From Magnolia sinica (Eukaryota > Streptophyta > Magnoliopsida > Magnoliales > Magnoliaceae): a stretch of 64,000 nucleotides of DNA. The position numbers and the translations under genes are program-made. The stretch spans positions 71,099,158-71,163,157 of the forward strand of contig NC_080583.1 in NCBI RefSeq assembly GCF_029962835.1, in the 5' to 3' direction. This document shows positions 23,683 through 33,998 of this stretch, piece by piece (the first letter of the stretch is position 1; the number at the start of each line of letters is the position of its first letter). The notes under the pieces were generated by a model that was given only the letters and a program-made list of their open reading frames with translations, did not search any database and was not told the origin of the DNA.

Positions 23683-26600
23683 TGTAACGCCCTGAAAATT
23701 GGGGGTCGAGCAGGTACCCAACTCCCGAGTTCCAATGCCTCACTTATGCAATATAGATAATGATGATTTGATGTTGTCCATGTTAGTACATAAAACATGA
23801 ATGAGATTAAGCTAAATCAGCAAATCATACTCCAGAGACAGTCGAATTTACACAAGCGAAAGACTGTGATAAGTGGATACAATATATATATCATTGCAGG
23901 TCCCCAAAGTATGAACACATTGCCAAGTTAAATAGTTACAAGTATTGTTTCAAAATACAAAATGTCTAAAAGAAATGATGGTCCATTACAAGTATAATCC
24001 CTGCAGCCCCGCCGATCAGAACAGTGTATAGAAACCCGCCTGAATACTGCTTATACGAGAATGCCTCCTCATCATCCTCAAAGTCTGGCTCCACCTCGCA
24101 GGCTGCGCCATCATCTGAAACTACAACAGGGTCTGGTTGATGTTTAAAACACCGTCCCGAAACGTGGGAGTGAGTGGTCAACTCAGTGGAACAATAAAGC
24201 AAAGGTTAACATGTTATCAATTTAGTCAAGCAGTAACGATAACGCAATACAATAATCAGGTCCTAAGTACTCTTGTTAATGCAAGAATGATATGAAATAA
24301 TGATGCATGCCCTTACCTGCGCTCCCTCAGCGACTTTATCTCACGATCACGCATGAAACACTTCCTCAGTGCTTGACCTGCTACGCCAAACACACATGTA
24401 ATGCAGTGCATGAGCGTGATTAGCCAGGTTGTTTACTTAGGTTTATTCATACAGCAGGATTGGGAAGCTAAGTTACCTTCCTTATATCATTTCCCAAACA
24501 GTGATCCATTCTAGGGTCGTCAATCCTAGTAAATCTCAAACGATGTTACGGTTCTAGGTCGCTACAAAGGGCTCGTCACCTGATCAGTATAGGCCTAGTT
24601 TATACTCTAGTTGCTACAGAAAGACTCGTCATCTTTGCGCAGTCCTAGAGTATGCTCGAGGTCACTACGAATGGCTCATCACCAAGATGTAGGCTGACAA
24701 CTCGAATACAGTATCCCATACCACCGTATTCAGCTCACGAGATTGTGTTGCTCACTGGACACTACGGGGAGGCTCGTCACCCCAGCGAAGGACGACAGCT
24801 CGACCACGGTGTCCCATACCACCATGCCCGGCTCATTAGTCTTAGCGGATCGAGGTACCAAGGTTAAAGGGGTTTCGCTGGTGAGTTTGGTACCTTAGAT
24901 TCAAGCAGTAGCATCCATACATGGTGAACATACATTGGGTCAATTGAGTTACTTGACGAGCTCGACTGGTATGAGCGCACATCGAGTTGATCGACATGAA
25001 GTGCGTAAGCACTCCATGTGGCCTAACCACTGTTGACAACCGAAGTACAGCTCGGATTCATCAAACACGTCCTGTGTGGCGAAACAACCTCAGCCACCAA
25101 CCCAGGACCTTTTACCGATTGCCTGGACTATATAATAGTCCTAATCACACTCAATTACAACAAGTAATCACATGAGATAGTGAAAATAGTAATGAACAAA
25201 TAATTCAAGTACTACAATCATTTGAGCATTTTATAAGGACACATATTGAACATGTTATCCTAGGCATGTATTTCATACATAAATCACGCAGTTAGATTTT
25301 AGTCACATGAAAGAATTTATACATATAGCCAGGGTAGTTGAAAATCTCATCTCAACACCCTTAGAAAATATAATTCAACAAACACTTACTCTTTCAGACA
25401 TTTTATCGAACACTTAGACTACACCTTTCAACATACATGATGTATGTCGGTTACAACATATATTAGGACAAATCCTTTCACCAAGGAGTTGTCTAATACA
25501 CATCAATCATGTTCTTACATTCCATACACATGGCAGGCACAAATCATGAATCCATATTCATTCAGTCATTTCAACAAACACTTAGAATGCATTACAATCA
25601 ACATAGTTTACATATATGTGTAATATATGGAAAACACCGTATCTAAGCATATGAGATTGCAATCAAGTCAGTCATAAATCATTACTGACATTGAAAACCT
25701 TGAAAACCATAACTTAAACATTTATAGTCCGCACCTTACGCCGGTAAATAAGTATCGAACTTAGTTTGTATACCAAGTCTTTGTCCACGACACAACGGCA
25801 AGCTACAGTATGAAATAGGTTAGCTATTCCATCACTTACACTATTTGAAACCCTAAAACAGGCTAGGGTTAGGTTTTCTTACCTAAGAACGGAATTAGAA
25901 TCGCCCATATAACGATACGGGAATAGTGGTTAAACACGTGGAGCGACGGGAAGAATCCCAGGAATGAACTCCAACTCTCACCCTCACTTTCTCTCTCTTT
26001 CCTTCTCTTTTCTCTCTTCTCTCCTTTAGGTTTTTCCAAATTCGTATGGAATGTGAGAGAGAGAGAGAGGGTTTAAGCCCTTTATATAGGCTCATAAGTG
26101 ATGGGAATGGCCCCAAGGCCAAGGTATACTTAGGTTATATCAAAAGGGCATCTGTTTCAGCCAACGGAGCACTTCTGGAGGCCCCTTTTCTACATACGGT
26201 CAGACTTAAGCCCCCTAACATTTGATCTAGGTCAAGTTGAGTTTTCGATCCGATTGGATTTACAGATCGATCATGGCAGTCCAATTTCAGTTCGACGGTC
26301 GCCGGTACTCGATCAGAGTCACCAGTGCACTGACATGTGTTGGACATTTTCCCTAATCCGAGGGTGTAATTGGGTCAGATTCGGATGGTCTGAATCCTTA
26401 CATTTGGACCTGCAAGTGAACGACTCAGTTTACTTAAGTTTAGATTTATTTCTTAAAGGTATTCGCGTTTCTCACACACTTCGCTCTAGGCTCAAGTTGT
26501 GCGTTTCTGGATACTATTAGGACTTGATTTCCGGGATGGTTGTCAAGTCCAATGAGGCGGTCATATTCGTATAGTTTCGTAGTTATTAGACTTTCAACAT

Positions 26601-26867
26601 GTAGTCCAGGTTCGATACGGAGTTTCGATGTGCTCCCGAGAGCAACCAGGACTTGAGATTGATCGTAAGTTTTAAGGTAATGTGGCGGTAATGATTCTGC
26701 ATGGTTTGAGTCTTGCAGATCATATTTAAAGTGGTTAGTGCTAATTTCACAGATAAGCTATTGTAGCACTAGTTAATTCACGCCTAATTTCTAAAGGATT
26801 TAGTCCTATGTGATTTCTGCCTGAGCTGGTACTCGGGCCTTTGTACGGATTTTTCCAAAATGTTACA
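23683..26867 (-). mobile_element. 3' LTR of the chromovirus
   Basis: 3185 bp, TGTAACGCCC to ATGTTACA on the plus strand. Nearly collinear with 33999-37181, differing by scattered substitutions, many of them transitions. On the minus strand a TATA motif (CCTATATAAAGG, about 26079-26090) precedes a (CT)n-rich leader. The short ORF at 23966-24202 is shared with the other LTR only because the LTRs are duplicates. Confidence 0.9.
26079..26090 (-). promoter_or_regulatory. TATA box of the chromovirus LTR
   Basis: The minus strand reads TATATAAAG, followed by a CT-rich leader. The corresponding site in the 5' LTR (about 36396-36407) reads AAATAAAG, so the promoter of the element's own 5' LTR appears damaged. 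Confidence 0.6.
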
Positions 26868-26883
26868 ATCTACCCCCCTTAAG
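26868..26883 (-). other. Polypurine tract of the chromovirus
   Basis: The minus strand reads CTTAAGGGGGGTAGAT immediately before the TGTAAC start of the 3' LTR. This defines the element orientation. Confidence 0.85.
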
Positions 26884-27199
26884 AAAAATTTCATCCTCGA
26901 AATTAGTACCTTTTCATACTCCTCGAGAATCTGAGGGTAATTCTTTTGAACCTCGGCTTTTGTTTCCCAAGTAGCCTCTTCTTCTGTGTGATGCGTCCAC
27001 AGTACCTTCACAAGTGGGATAATCTTGCTACGCAGCATCGTTCCTTCCTATCCAGGACATGCGTCGGTCGCAGTACATAAGTAGCGTCTTCGCTCAACTG
27101 TACTTGCTCCCATCTGATAATATGGGAAGGATCGGGAACGTATTTCTTCAACATAGATACATGAAATATGTTGTGCATGCCTACGAGTGGAGTGGACAA
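26880..27199 (-). pseudogene. pol: Integrase C-terminus and chromodomain
   Basis: The frame at 27199-27008 gives GMHNIFHVSMLKKYVPDPSH and RPTHVLDRKE, the end of the integrase C-terminal region. A frame change leads to 27038-26880 with IPLVKVLWTHHTEEEATWET and YPQILEEYE. That is a chromodomain with the conserved Val-Lys-Val-Leu-Trp and Glu-Ala-Thr-Trp-Glu blocks. In chromoviruses this module guides integration towards particular chromatin. Frame breaks before and within it make the product unusable. The last residues run up to the polypurine tract. Confidence 0.85.
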
Positions 27200-28440
27200 A
27201 GCAAGAGGTACGCCACCGCCCCCACTTGATCAAGTATCTGGAATGGGCCAATGAATCTAGGTGTAAGCTTCCCCTTCTTCCTAAACCGAAAGACTCCCTT
27301 CATTGGGGAAACCTTCAAAAACACGTGGTCCCAACCTCGAACTCTAGCGGTCGTCGTCTCGTATCGGCGTAGCTCTTCTATCTGCTCTGCGCTCCTAGAA
27401 GTCGATGCCTGATAATGTCGATCTTCTCTAAGGTCACCTGAAGTAACTCCGGACCAATCAAGCTCTTCTCGCCAACCTCTGCCCAGCATATGGCGCTCTA
27501 CACGGGTGCCCATACAATGCCTCATAGGGAGCCATACCAATGCTCGCCTGAAAACTGTTGTTATAAGCAAACTTTGCATATGAGAGACAGTCGTCCCAAC
27601 TGTGCTTGAAATCCAGCACGCAAGCTTGCAACATATCTTCCAGAATCTGATTCACCCGATCCGTCTGCCCGTCAGTCTGTGGGTGAAATGCGGTACTGAA
27701 CTTCAGTTTCACACCCATTGCTTCCTGGATGCGAGTCCAGAAGATAGAAGTGAATCGCGTGTCTCGGTCCGACATGATCTCCAAGGGAACTACATGTAGA
27801 CACACAATCTCCCTGATGTATAGTCTGACCAATCATCTGCTGAGTTCGAAACTTTAATCAGGAGGAAGTGAGCCGATTTCGTCAACCGATCTACGATCAC
27901 CCATATGGAATCATAACCCTTCCTCATCTTCGGTAGTCCCAAAATAAAGTCCATAGGGATGAAATCTCACTTCCATTCATCTATGGGCATGGGCTGAAGA
28001 AGTCCAAGAGGTCGGCGATGCTCTGCCTTGACCTGCTGACATGTGAGACAACGGGACACGTAATCTGCTATGTGGGTCTTCATGTTGTCCCACCCGTACG
28101 ATCTTTTCATATCGCGATACATCTTCATACTTCTAGGGTGCATCGCCATCTTCGAATTATCCGCAACCTCGAGAACTTCCCGCCTCAGATCATGAAGATT
28201 TGGGACGCATAGGCGGCCACAGTAACGTAAGCCTCAATCCGTACCAACTCTCCACTCGGCATCCTTATCGCCGCTAGCTTGCTCTCGAAGCTCAGGCAAT
28301 CGTCCATCGCCCTTCTGAGCCTCAATGATCCTATCATCAGTAAGTGGCCGCACATGAACGTGCGCGACGCTCTCGAACGGCTCCTCCACGATGAGCTTCT
28401 GCTCGAAGCCTCGCACGAACTCTATCATACCTCATTCTGC
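27181..28440 (-). pseudogene. pol: Integrase (zinc-binding, catalytic core, C-terminal parts)
   Basis: The zinc-binding part lies at 28149-27967 (HPRSMKMYRDMKRSYGWDNM, SRCLTCQQVKAEH). It is followed by a TGA in place of a Trp codon (EWK, stop, [12 protein letters not shown]). After a frame change the catalytic core (27832-27458) shows IMSDRDTRFTS with the second Asp and FHPQTDGQTDRVNQILEDML with the catalytic Glu. A further frame change gives 27579-27181 with WDHVFLKVSPMKGVFRFRKK and LTPRFIGPFQILDQVG, the GPY/F-type C-terminal module. Integrase would join element DNA to the chromosome. At least three frame breaks and two stops are present. Confidence 0.88.
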
Positions 28441-28973
28441 CACCATTAGCAGAGCCGCAAACTTTATGGTCTTCTTGCGGCTCAATGCGTCAGCCATAAG
28501 GTTAGCCTTACCCGAATGGTAGGAAACCTCGAACTTGAAGTCCTTCAAGGTTTCTATCCATCGTTGCTGCCTCATATTCAAGTCCCGCTGAGTGAATATG
28601 TACCTGAGGCTCTTGTAGTCGCAAAAGAGCTCAAACTCCTCTCCGTAGAGGTAATTCTCCAGATCTTCAAAGCAAAAATGACGGCCGCTAACTCCAGGTC
28701 GTGCGTAGGGTAGTTTTCCTTGTGTTTCCTCAACTGTCGCGATAGGCAAGCAATAACCCTGTCCTTCTGCATCAAAACGCCGCCCAAACCGACGTGAGAC
28801 ATGTCCGTGTATATAATATACTTGACCCCTTGCTCTGGCAATACTAGCACAGGGGTGGACGTCAACTTATCTTTCAACTCCTGAAAAGCTGTCTCTGCCT
28901 TTTCATTCCAGGCGAACTTAAGATCTTTCCGAGTCAACTGAGACAGGGTCTGGCTATCTTGGAGAAGTCCCAA
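28432..28973 (-). pseudogene. pol: RNase H domain of the chromovirus
   Basis: The frame at 28973 carries [34 protein letters not shown] (first catalytic Asp) and the segment containing [14 protein letters not shown] (Glu). A one-base loss near 28650 shifts to the frame of 28749-28432 with [34 protein letters not shown] and KANLMADALSRK (last catalytic Asp). The usual Asp-Ala-Ser after the first Asp reads Asp-Met-Ser. The enzyme would degrade the RNA of the replication intermediate. Confidence 0.88.
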
Positions 28974-29868
28974 ATGAATCGTCGATAATAACCTGCAAGC
29001 CCAAGAAAACTCCTCACCTCAGTAATCGAACCGGGCTGCTCCCAGCCCTGAACTGCGGCTACCTTAGCAAGGTCAACGGTTATCCCTTCCTTAGACACCA
29101 CATGTCTCAGGAACTTGACTTCCTCTTTCCAGAAGTTGCACTTCTTGTACTATGCGAACAACTGGTTCTTCTTCAAAGTATCCAAGACTGCTCGCAGGTA
29201 TTCCTCGTGCTCTTCCCTACTCTTCGAGTATATCAGAATATCATCAATAAATACAATGACGAATTGGAATAGAAACGGCCGAAATACCCTGTTCATCAGG
29301 TCTATGAACATGGCCGATGCATTCGTAAGGCCGAACGACGTCACGAGAAACTCATAGTGTCCAAAACTGGTCCTGAAGGCCGTCTTCTGCACGTTCTCTT
29401 CCCTGACGCGCAACTGGTGATACCCCGACTGTAAGTCAATATTCGAGAAATACTTTGCCCCCTTTAACTGATCAAATAGGTCATCTATTCTAGGCAAAGG
29501 ATACTTATTCTTCACCGTCGCTTGGTTCAATCTGCGTAATCAATATATAATCGCAAAGATCCATCCTTCTTCTTTATGAACAACACAGGTGCTCCCCAAG
29601 GATACACACTAGGTTGTATGAATCCAGCATCTAACAGATCATCGATCTGTTTTCTTAGCTCCCACATCTCACACGGAGCTATACGATAGGTCGGAAGAGA
29701 TAAATGTGTCGTACTAGGCACTAGATCGATGGTAAAGTCAATTTCGCGCTGAGGGGGTAGTCCAGGTATCTTCCTGAACAAATCTAAGAATTCTTGGACC
29801 ACAGGAGTGTCCTCAAGTATTGGACCATGAACATCCTCTAGCATAGAAGCGTAACAACTAATACGATA
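28974..29868 (-). pseudogene. pol: Reverse transcriptase of the chromovirus
   Basis: The N-terminal part (29844-29527) has IPGLPPQREIDFTIDLVPST, GFIQPSVYPWGAPVLFIKKK and LRLYIDY. A one-base deletion near 29535 shifts the frame. 29530-29150 continues with [29 protein letters not shown] (first catalytic Asp), [18 protein letters not shown] and [12 protein letters not shown], where FIDD is the catalytic pair motif (29251-29240). A TAG at about 29148 and another frame change near 28960 follow, with [15 protein letters not shown] and [13 protein letters not shown] of the connection region between. The linker from protease to RT seems shortened, and a TGA near 29871 separates it from gag-PR. Confidence 0.9.
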
Positions 29869-29871
29869 GGG

Positions 29872-31452
29872 TCAACTGACCTGCACTGGGAATGTAAAGG
29901 TTGTGCCCTCTGGTCCATAGGCTGTCACCACTCTAGTATCACAGTCGATCTCTACCTTCATCTCTGTGAGCCAATCCATACCGAAAATGATGTCATAATG
30001 ATGTAATGGGGTGACAATCAAGTCGATGAGCACTGTCCCACTCCCTACATCTATCGAACACCCCTTACAGATCCTGGTAGCGTCCGAGAAAGTTTCTGTG
30101 GCGGTAAGGATTCTTACCCCAACCATAGGACTAGTTTCCAACCCCTGCCGCTTGACTGCTGGGTACGATATGATAGAGACAGTGGACCCGGTGTCTACTA
30201 ATAAGAAGACTGGACTACCTTGGATATGTGCCGTAACGTTAAAAGCCATAGGTGTTGTCTCTGATGCCTCAGCTGTAAGTGAGTGCACATGAGCCTGCTG
30301 AAAACGGTTGGGCTGAGGTACCGTAGGCCGTTGAGGTAGCCTAGATGGAGGTACGGGTGGCCGGAATAATGGATGAGCTGGTGCCGACCGTAGAGGTGGT
30401 GCTGATATAACCTGGGGAAGCTGGCGGTTGATCCTTTGGGGTGGTGAGAAGCCGCTATCTCTCATCCTGGTGAAGCAGTTTACCTCTGTGTGGCCAGGCC
30501 TCTTGCAGTAGGCACACCACACATCAGGTGGCCTCACTGGGGCAAGCGAAGCCGTCAACCTCGGCGATGAGTCTGCACGTGTCCTCTTACTGAGGAATGG
30601 TCTGCTCGGAAGGTCTGGTCGCGTCATAGGAGCCATCGGTGCTCGCATACGGGACTGCCTGTCCCCGTCCTGCTCCGCTCGCATAGACATGCTCACTAGC
30701 TTAGCATAGCCGGGTATGCTAGCGCAGCACATCTTCAAGCAGATCTCGAGTCGCAGACCCTCAGAAAATCGCCATATGTGCATCGGCTCATTGGCCAGTA
30801 TCAACGGAGCGTACCTACCCAGATCCATGAATCTGTTCTCATACTCCGCCACCGTCATCCCTCCATGTCAGAGGCGAAGGAACTCACTCTCCTTCTTGTG
30901 GTGATAAGTGAGGGTATAGTATTTCTCGTTGAAGCGGGTCTCAAAGTCTGCCCACGTCCATACATATCTGACGGTAACAGTCCGAAGGACACTGTCCCAC
31001 TAAAGGCTGGCCTCCTTTTCAAATATAAAGGTGACCAACTCCACCTGCTCTGCTTCAGTGCAGTGCAGTGGCATTACCATCTTAGAGATGCGGTCAAGCC
31101 AATACTCGACCTCCTCGAGTCGGTGAGTACCCATAAAGGTAGGAGGCCACAAGCGCTGGAATCGCTCGAATGTGCCACTGGCACTCGTGTTCCCAGCAGG
31201 GTGCATAGGTGATGAAGGTGGAGCCACGTCCATACTCTAAGCAAAGATACCAGCCATGGAGGTCAAGAACTGCTGCATCAAGAGCATCATTTGCTCCAAT
31301 CTATCAGTAGGAGGAGCAGACTGGGGCATGCATGGCGTCGAAGTCGACGCATGGTTCTGCTTTGAAACCGATGGTGTAGTGGGTGGTGCCACAAATGGTG
31401 CCGCAGGTGTCGGCCCATTAGTGGGGCCAGTGGCTGGCTGAGAATCTGACAT
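29872..31452 (-). pseudogene. gag: gag and aspartic protease of the chromovirus, one frame with three stops
   Basis: From ATG 31452 to a stop at 29872 there is one uninterrupted frame of 527 codons except for three stops (near 31237, 31000 and 30870). The N-terminus is Pro/Thr-rich (MSDSQPATGPTNGPTPAAP). The capsid has FERFQRLWPPTFMGTHRLEE and FRE-type FSEGLRLEI. The zinc knuckle CAYCKRPGHTEVNC lies near 30516-30475. The protease active site VDTGSTVSII is near 30198-30170, with DIIFGMDWLTEM downstream. At least one stop looks like a Trp codon turned into TAG. The reading frame is otherwise well preserved compared with pol. Confidence 0.9.
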
Positions 31453-31867
31453 AGTGTTAGATGGAGACGGGCCCGAACTGGGGTCTGTAAGGCTATCGCT
31501 TAAGGGAGGTGCCCCGTCAAACGACTGGCCAAGTGTAACACGTGTTGCACTCCACGTGGCCTTAGGTGGCCTTCCCTAATATAACACAGGGCGCAACCCG
31601 TGTCAGATGTAGCATAACAATACCCAATTCTTTAAGCATTTAACGCATTTTATAGCAACAGAAATGGTATGCATTTTATTTAACAAAATTTGTCACACTA
31701 CATGGAATACAGTTCTACATGAATTATGACAGGAACGCATGCGGCTATGCCCAAACCACCAAACATAAACACACTTCTACCTACTACACTACTAGGCCCA
31801 TCAACATTAAATCACAGATATTCTACAATAGCAATAAAAACAAGCTACAGGGTGATGACATGGATGA
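31453..31867. other. Spacer between the extra ORF and gag
   Basis: No coding potential is recognised on either strand. It presumably belongs to the untranslated leader of gag. Confidence 0.5.
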
Positions 31868-33098
31868 CTAGACATCCGAGTCTGGCGACGGAGGAGGGGC
31901 ACCCTTATCCTGCAGTCAGTACAGGATAGCTTTCAAGGTGCGAGTCACCTTCTTAAACTTATGTTTGACGAGGGCCCGGGTATCAATAATCTCCTGCCGC
32001 AGGGCAGCCTGGCCCTCCTCAAGTCAAACTAAATGGGCTTCCCTAGTAGCCCGATCAGCGTCATGCTCCAGTGCTGTAGGAGGGAAGCTCTTATCCGTGT
32101 CCTGAGCTTCCTCCTCTTCTTTTTGTTCCTCCTCTATCTCCTCTACTTTCCTCCTCGCTTCCATACTCCTCACTAGCCGTCTCGTCCTCACTCTTATTGA
32201 GTCGAGCTTGCCACTGTCGTGGCCCACTTTTCATCTGATTGATAGTAGTTTTGTTGATGTAATGGATTGGCATCGGCATTTTTGCCCCTAGTCTGTAGCC
32301 AAACTCACGTGCAATCTTGCATATGAGTCGGCCGAATAGGAGCGAATCAGATGCCCTAGTAAAGCGTGCAGTAAGAACTATCTGTCAAAGAACATACGTA
32401 GGCACGCACAACTTCTCTCCCTATCCCACTTGGTACAGGAAATCTGCCATCAGGCACTTGCACTCGCTACGATTGCTTCACCTGGGGTAAACGTTGAACG
32501 TGAAAATGTGGTGAAGTAGGCGAAAATCATCTGCCATATTAGACGCTAGGAGACTATTGTTTGGTTACCAATGAACCAGTCGACCATAAAGGAAATGCGT
32601 GCGGCGATCCCTTTCACGTGCACTCTTCAGATTTTTCTCGCTTGCATGCACTTCGCCAAGCGGCATCTTCATAAGCCCAGCTATCAGCCCAGCATCAATT
32701 GTGGCCTCTCGATCCCTACCCACTGGGATCTTGAACTGCAAGGGCTCCAGCGTAGGCTCTTAAATGTGGGCGTAAAAGGCTCGGACAGTGTCTACATTTG
32801 CGCGGTACTCGCCCTCAAATATGAGACCACACCCGGTCCCAACCAGGCGATCCATCAACAGGTAGTCCCCAAAGAGCTTTTCGTCTACGTGGGCTTCAAA
32901 AAGAACCCTACAGCCCTAGAATCTTCCATGAGACAGATTCGCCAATAGGGTCCTCTCGAGGGGAGCCTGGGGATCGAGATCCCGCTTCGTCCTTATCTCT
33001 CGATCGACGCTTATACTCATGGTGGCGCCTCTCGGTCTCCTTGCACGAGTAGGGCGACTAGGCTCGGCTTCATCCATGGGAGCTCTCTTCTTCCCCAT
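31868..33098 (-). pseudogene. Extra ORF upstream of gag, resembling 'putative plant transposon protein'
   Basis: On the same strand as gag, between the primer site and gag, lies a decayed coding region of about 410 codons. It begins MGKKRAPMDEAEPSRPTRAR, a basic start. After a stop at 32916 it continues VLFEAHVDEKLFGDYLLMDR, NVDTVRAFYAHI, a stop, LQFKIPVGRD and DAGLIAGLMKMPLGEVHAS. Further breaks follow, then an acidic tail (about 32170-32100, EEIEEEQKEEEEAQDTD), a coiled-coil-like segment (LEEGQAALRQEIIDTRALVK) and the end PPPSPDSDV at 31868. The VRAFYAHI ... PLG order recalls the Transposase_32-type 'putative plant transposon protein' domain found in many plant retroelements. The assignment is by pattern only. 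Function unknown. Confidence 0.5.
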
Positions 33099-33983
33099 GC
33101 GGGAAAGAAGCATCGAAATAGAGAAAATGGTTGTCACAAGCTCAAAGAGAGACATGAAAACAGAATGATATGAGGAAACAGAATAGGTTGTTAGACTTGG
33201 AGATATATGAGACACAAATGAAAGATTTGTACACTCAAATCGAAGGAAATGAGAGAGATAGGAGTGAGTTTTGATGAAAACGATAGAGGGGTGTATATCT
33301 TGAAGGAAAATGAGAAAATGAGAGAATGGAGGGGAGATTTGAGTGAAGATGTTGGATTTTCTTGAGAAAAAGAGAGCTAAGAGGGGTGGATTATGAAGAA
33401 GGGTTGCTATGGGGGCATTTTAAAATACCCCAAACCAAAACAGTGAGCCACACAACGCCCTAGGGGTGTCGGCCCGCACGGCCCACACCGGCTAAGCCCG
33501 AAGGCCCGCTAGGCGACGAGGCCTCGTGGAACCGGTGAGGTCCTCGCTGGCCTCTATACTTTTCGGCGAGGGGTCGCCAGTGGGATGAGGTCCTCCTGCC
33601 TCCTAGGTCCTAAAAACATGCGGGTCCCACCCTGGGTCCCCCTGAAGATGCCCCGTTTGGCCCCCAACTCCCTTTTGAGTCGTTTCGGGTCATTTCAGGT
33701 TCCAATCTTACCCACATTCGCGTATTTTCAGTTTGTTGAGTGTGGGACTAGTTAGATTTTCATTTAAACCTGTCGATTGACGGTCTAGAAGGGCGTTAGG
33801 ATCATTTCACATGATCGAGAAAGCCTACAGGTTCAATTTATATGGTCAATTTCGGTCAATTTCGCCAATTGGGGAAACTGGGAAGCCTAAGCCTATTTCT
33901 ACTTTTTCTCGCACCCTTCTACGTCAAAATGCATCAGCGTACATCATGCGATCGTAACCCAGGTCCAGTTTAATCCAAATCAT
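33099..33983 (-). other. Untranslated leader between primer site and extra ORF
   Basis: Purine/pyrimidine-biased sequence (33230-33420) followed by a GC-rich block (33470-33640) that repeats 'ggccc' and 'cgaggcc'. No gene is seen. Confidence 0.5.
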
Positions 33984-33995
33984 GCTTTGATACCA
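33984..33995 (-). other. Primer-binding site, initiator Met tRNA
   Basis: The minus strand reads TGGTATCAAAGC three bases after the 5' LTR end. This matches the TGGTATCAGAGC complement of the plant initiator Met tRNA 3' end except for one G to A change. Confidence 0.9.
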
Positions 33996-33998
33996 ACT

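Noticed and set aside
23966-24202. 79-codon ORF conserved with 34252-34518
   Set aside because: Both lie in the two LTRs of one element; similarity follows from LTR duplication, not coding constraint.
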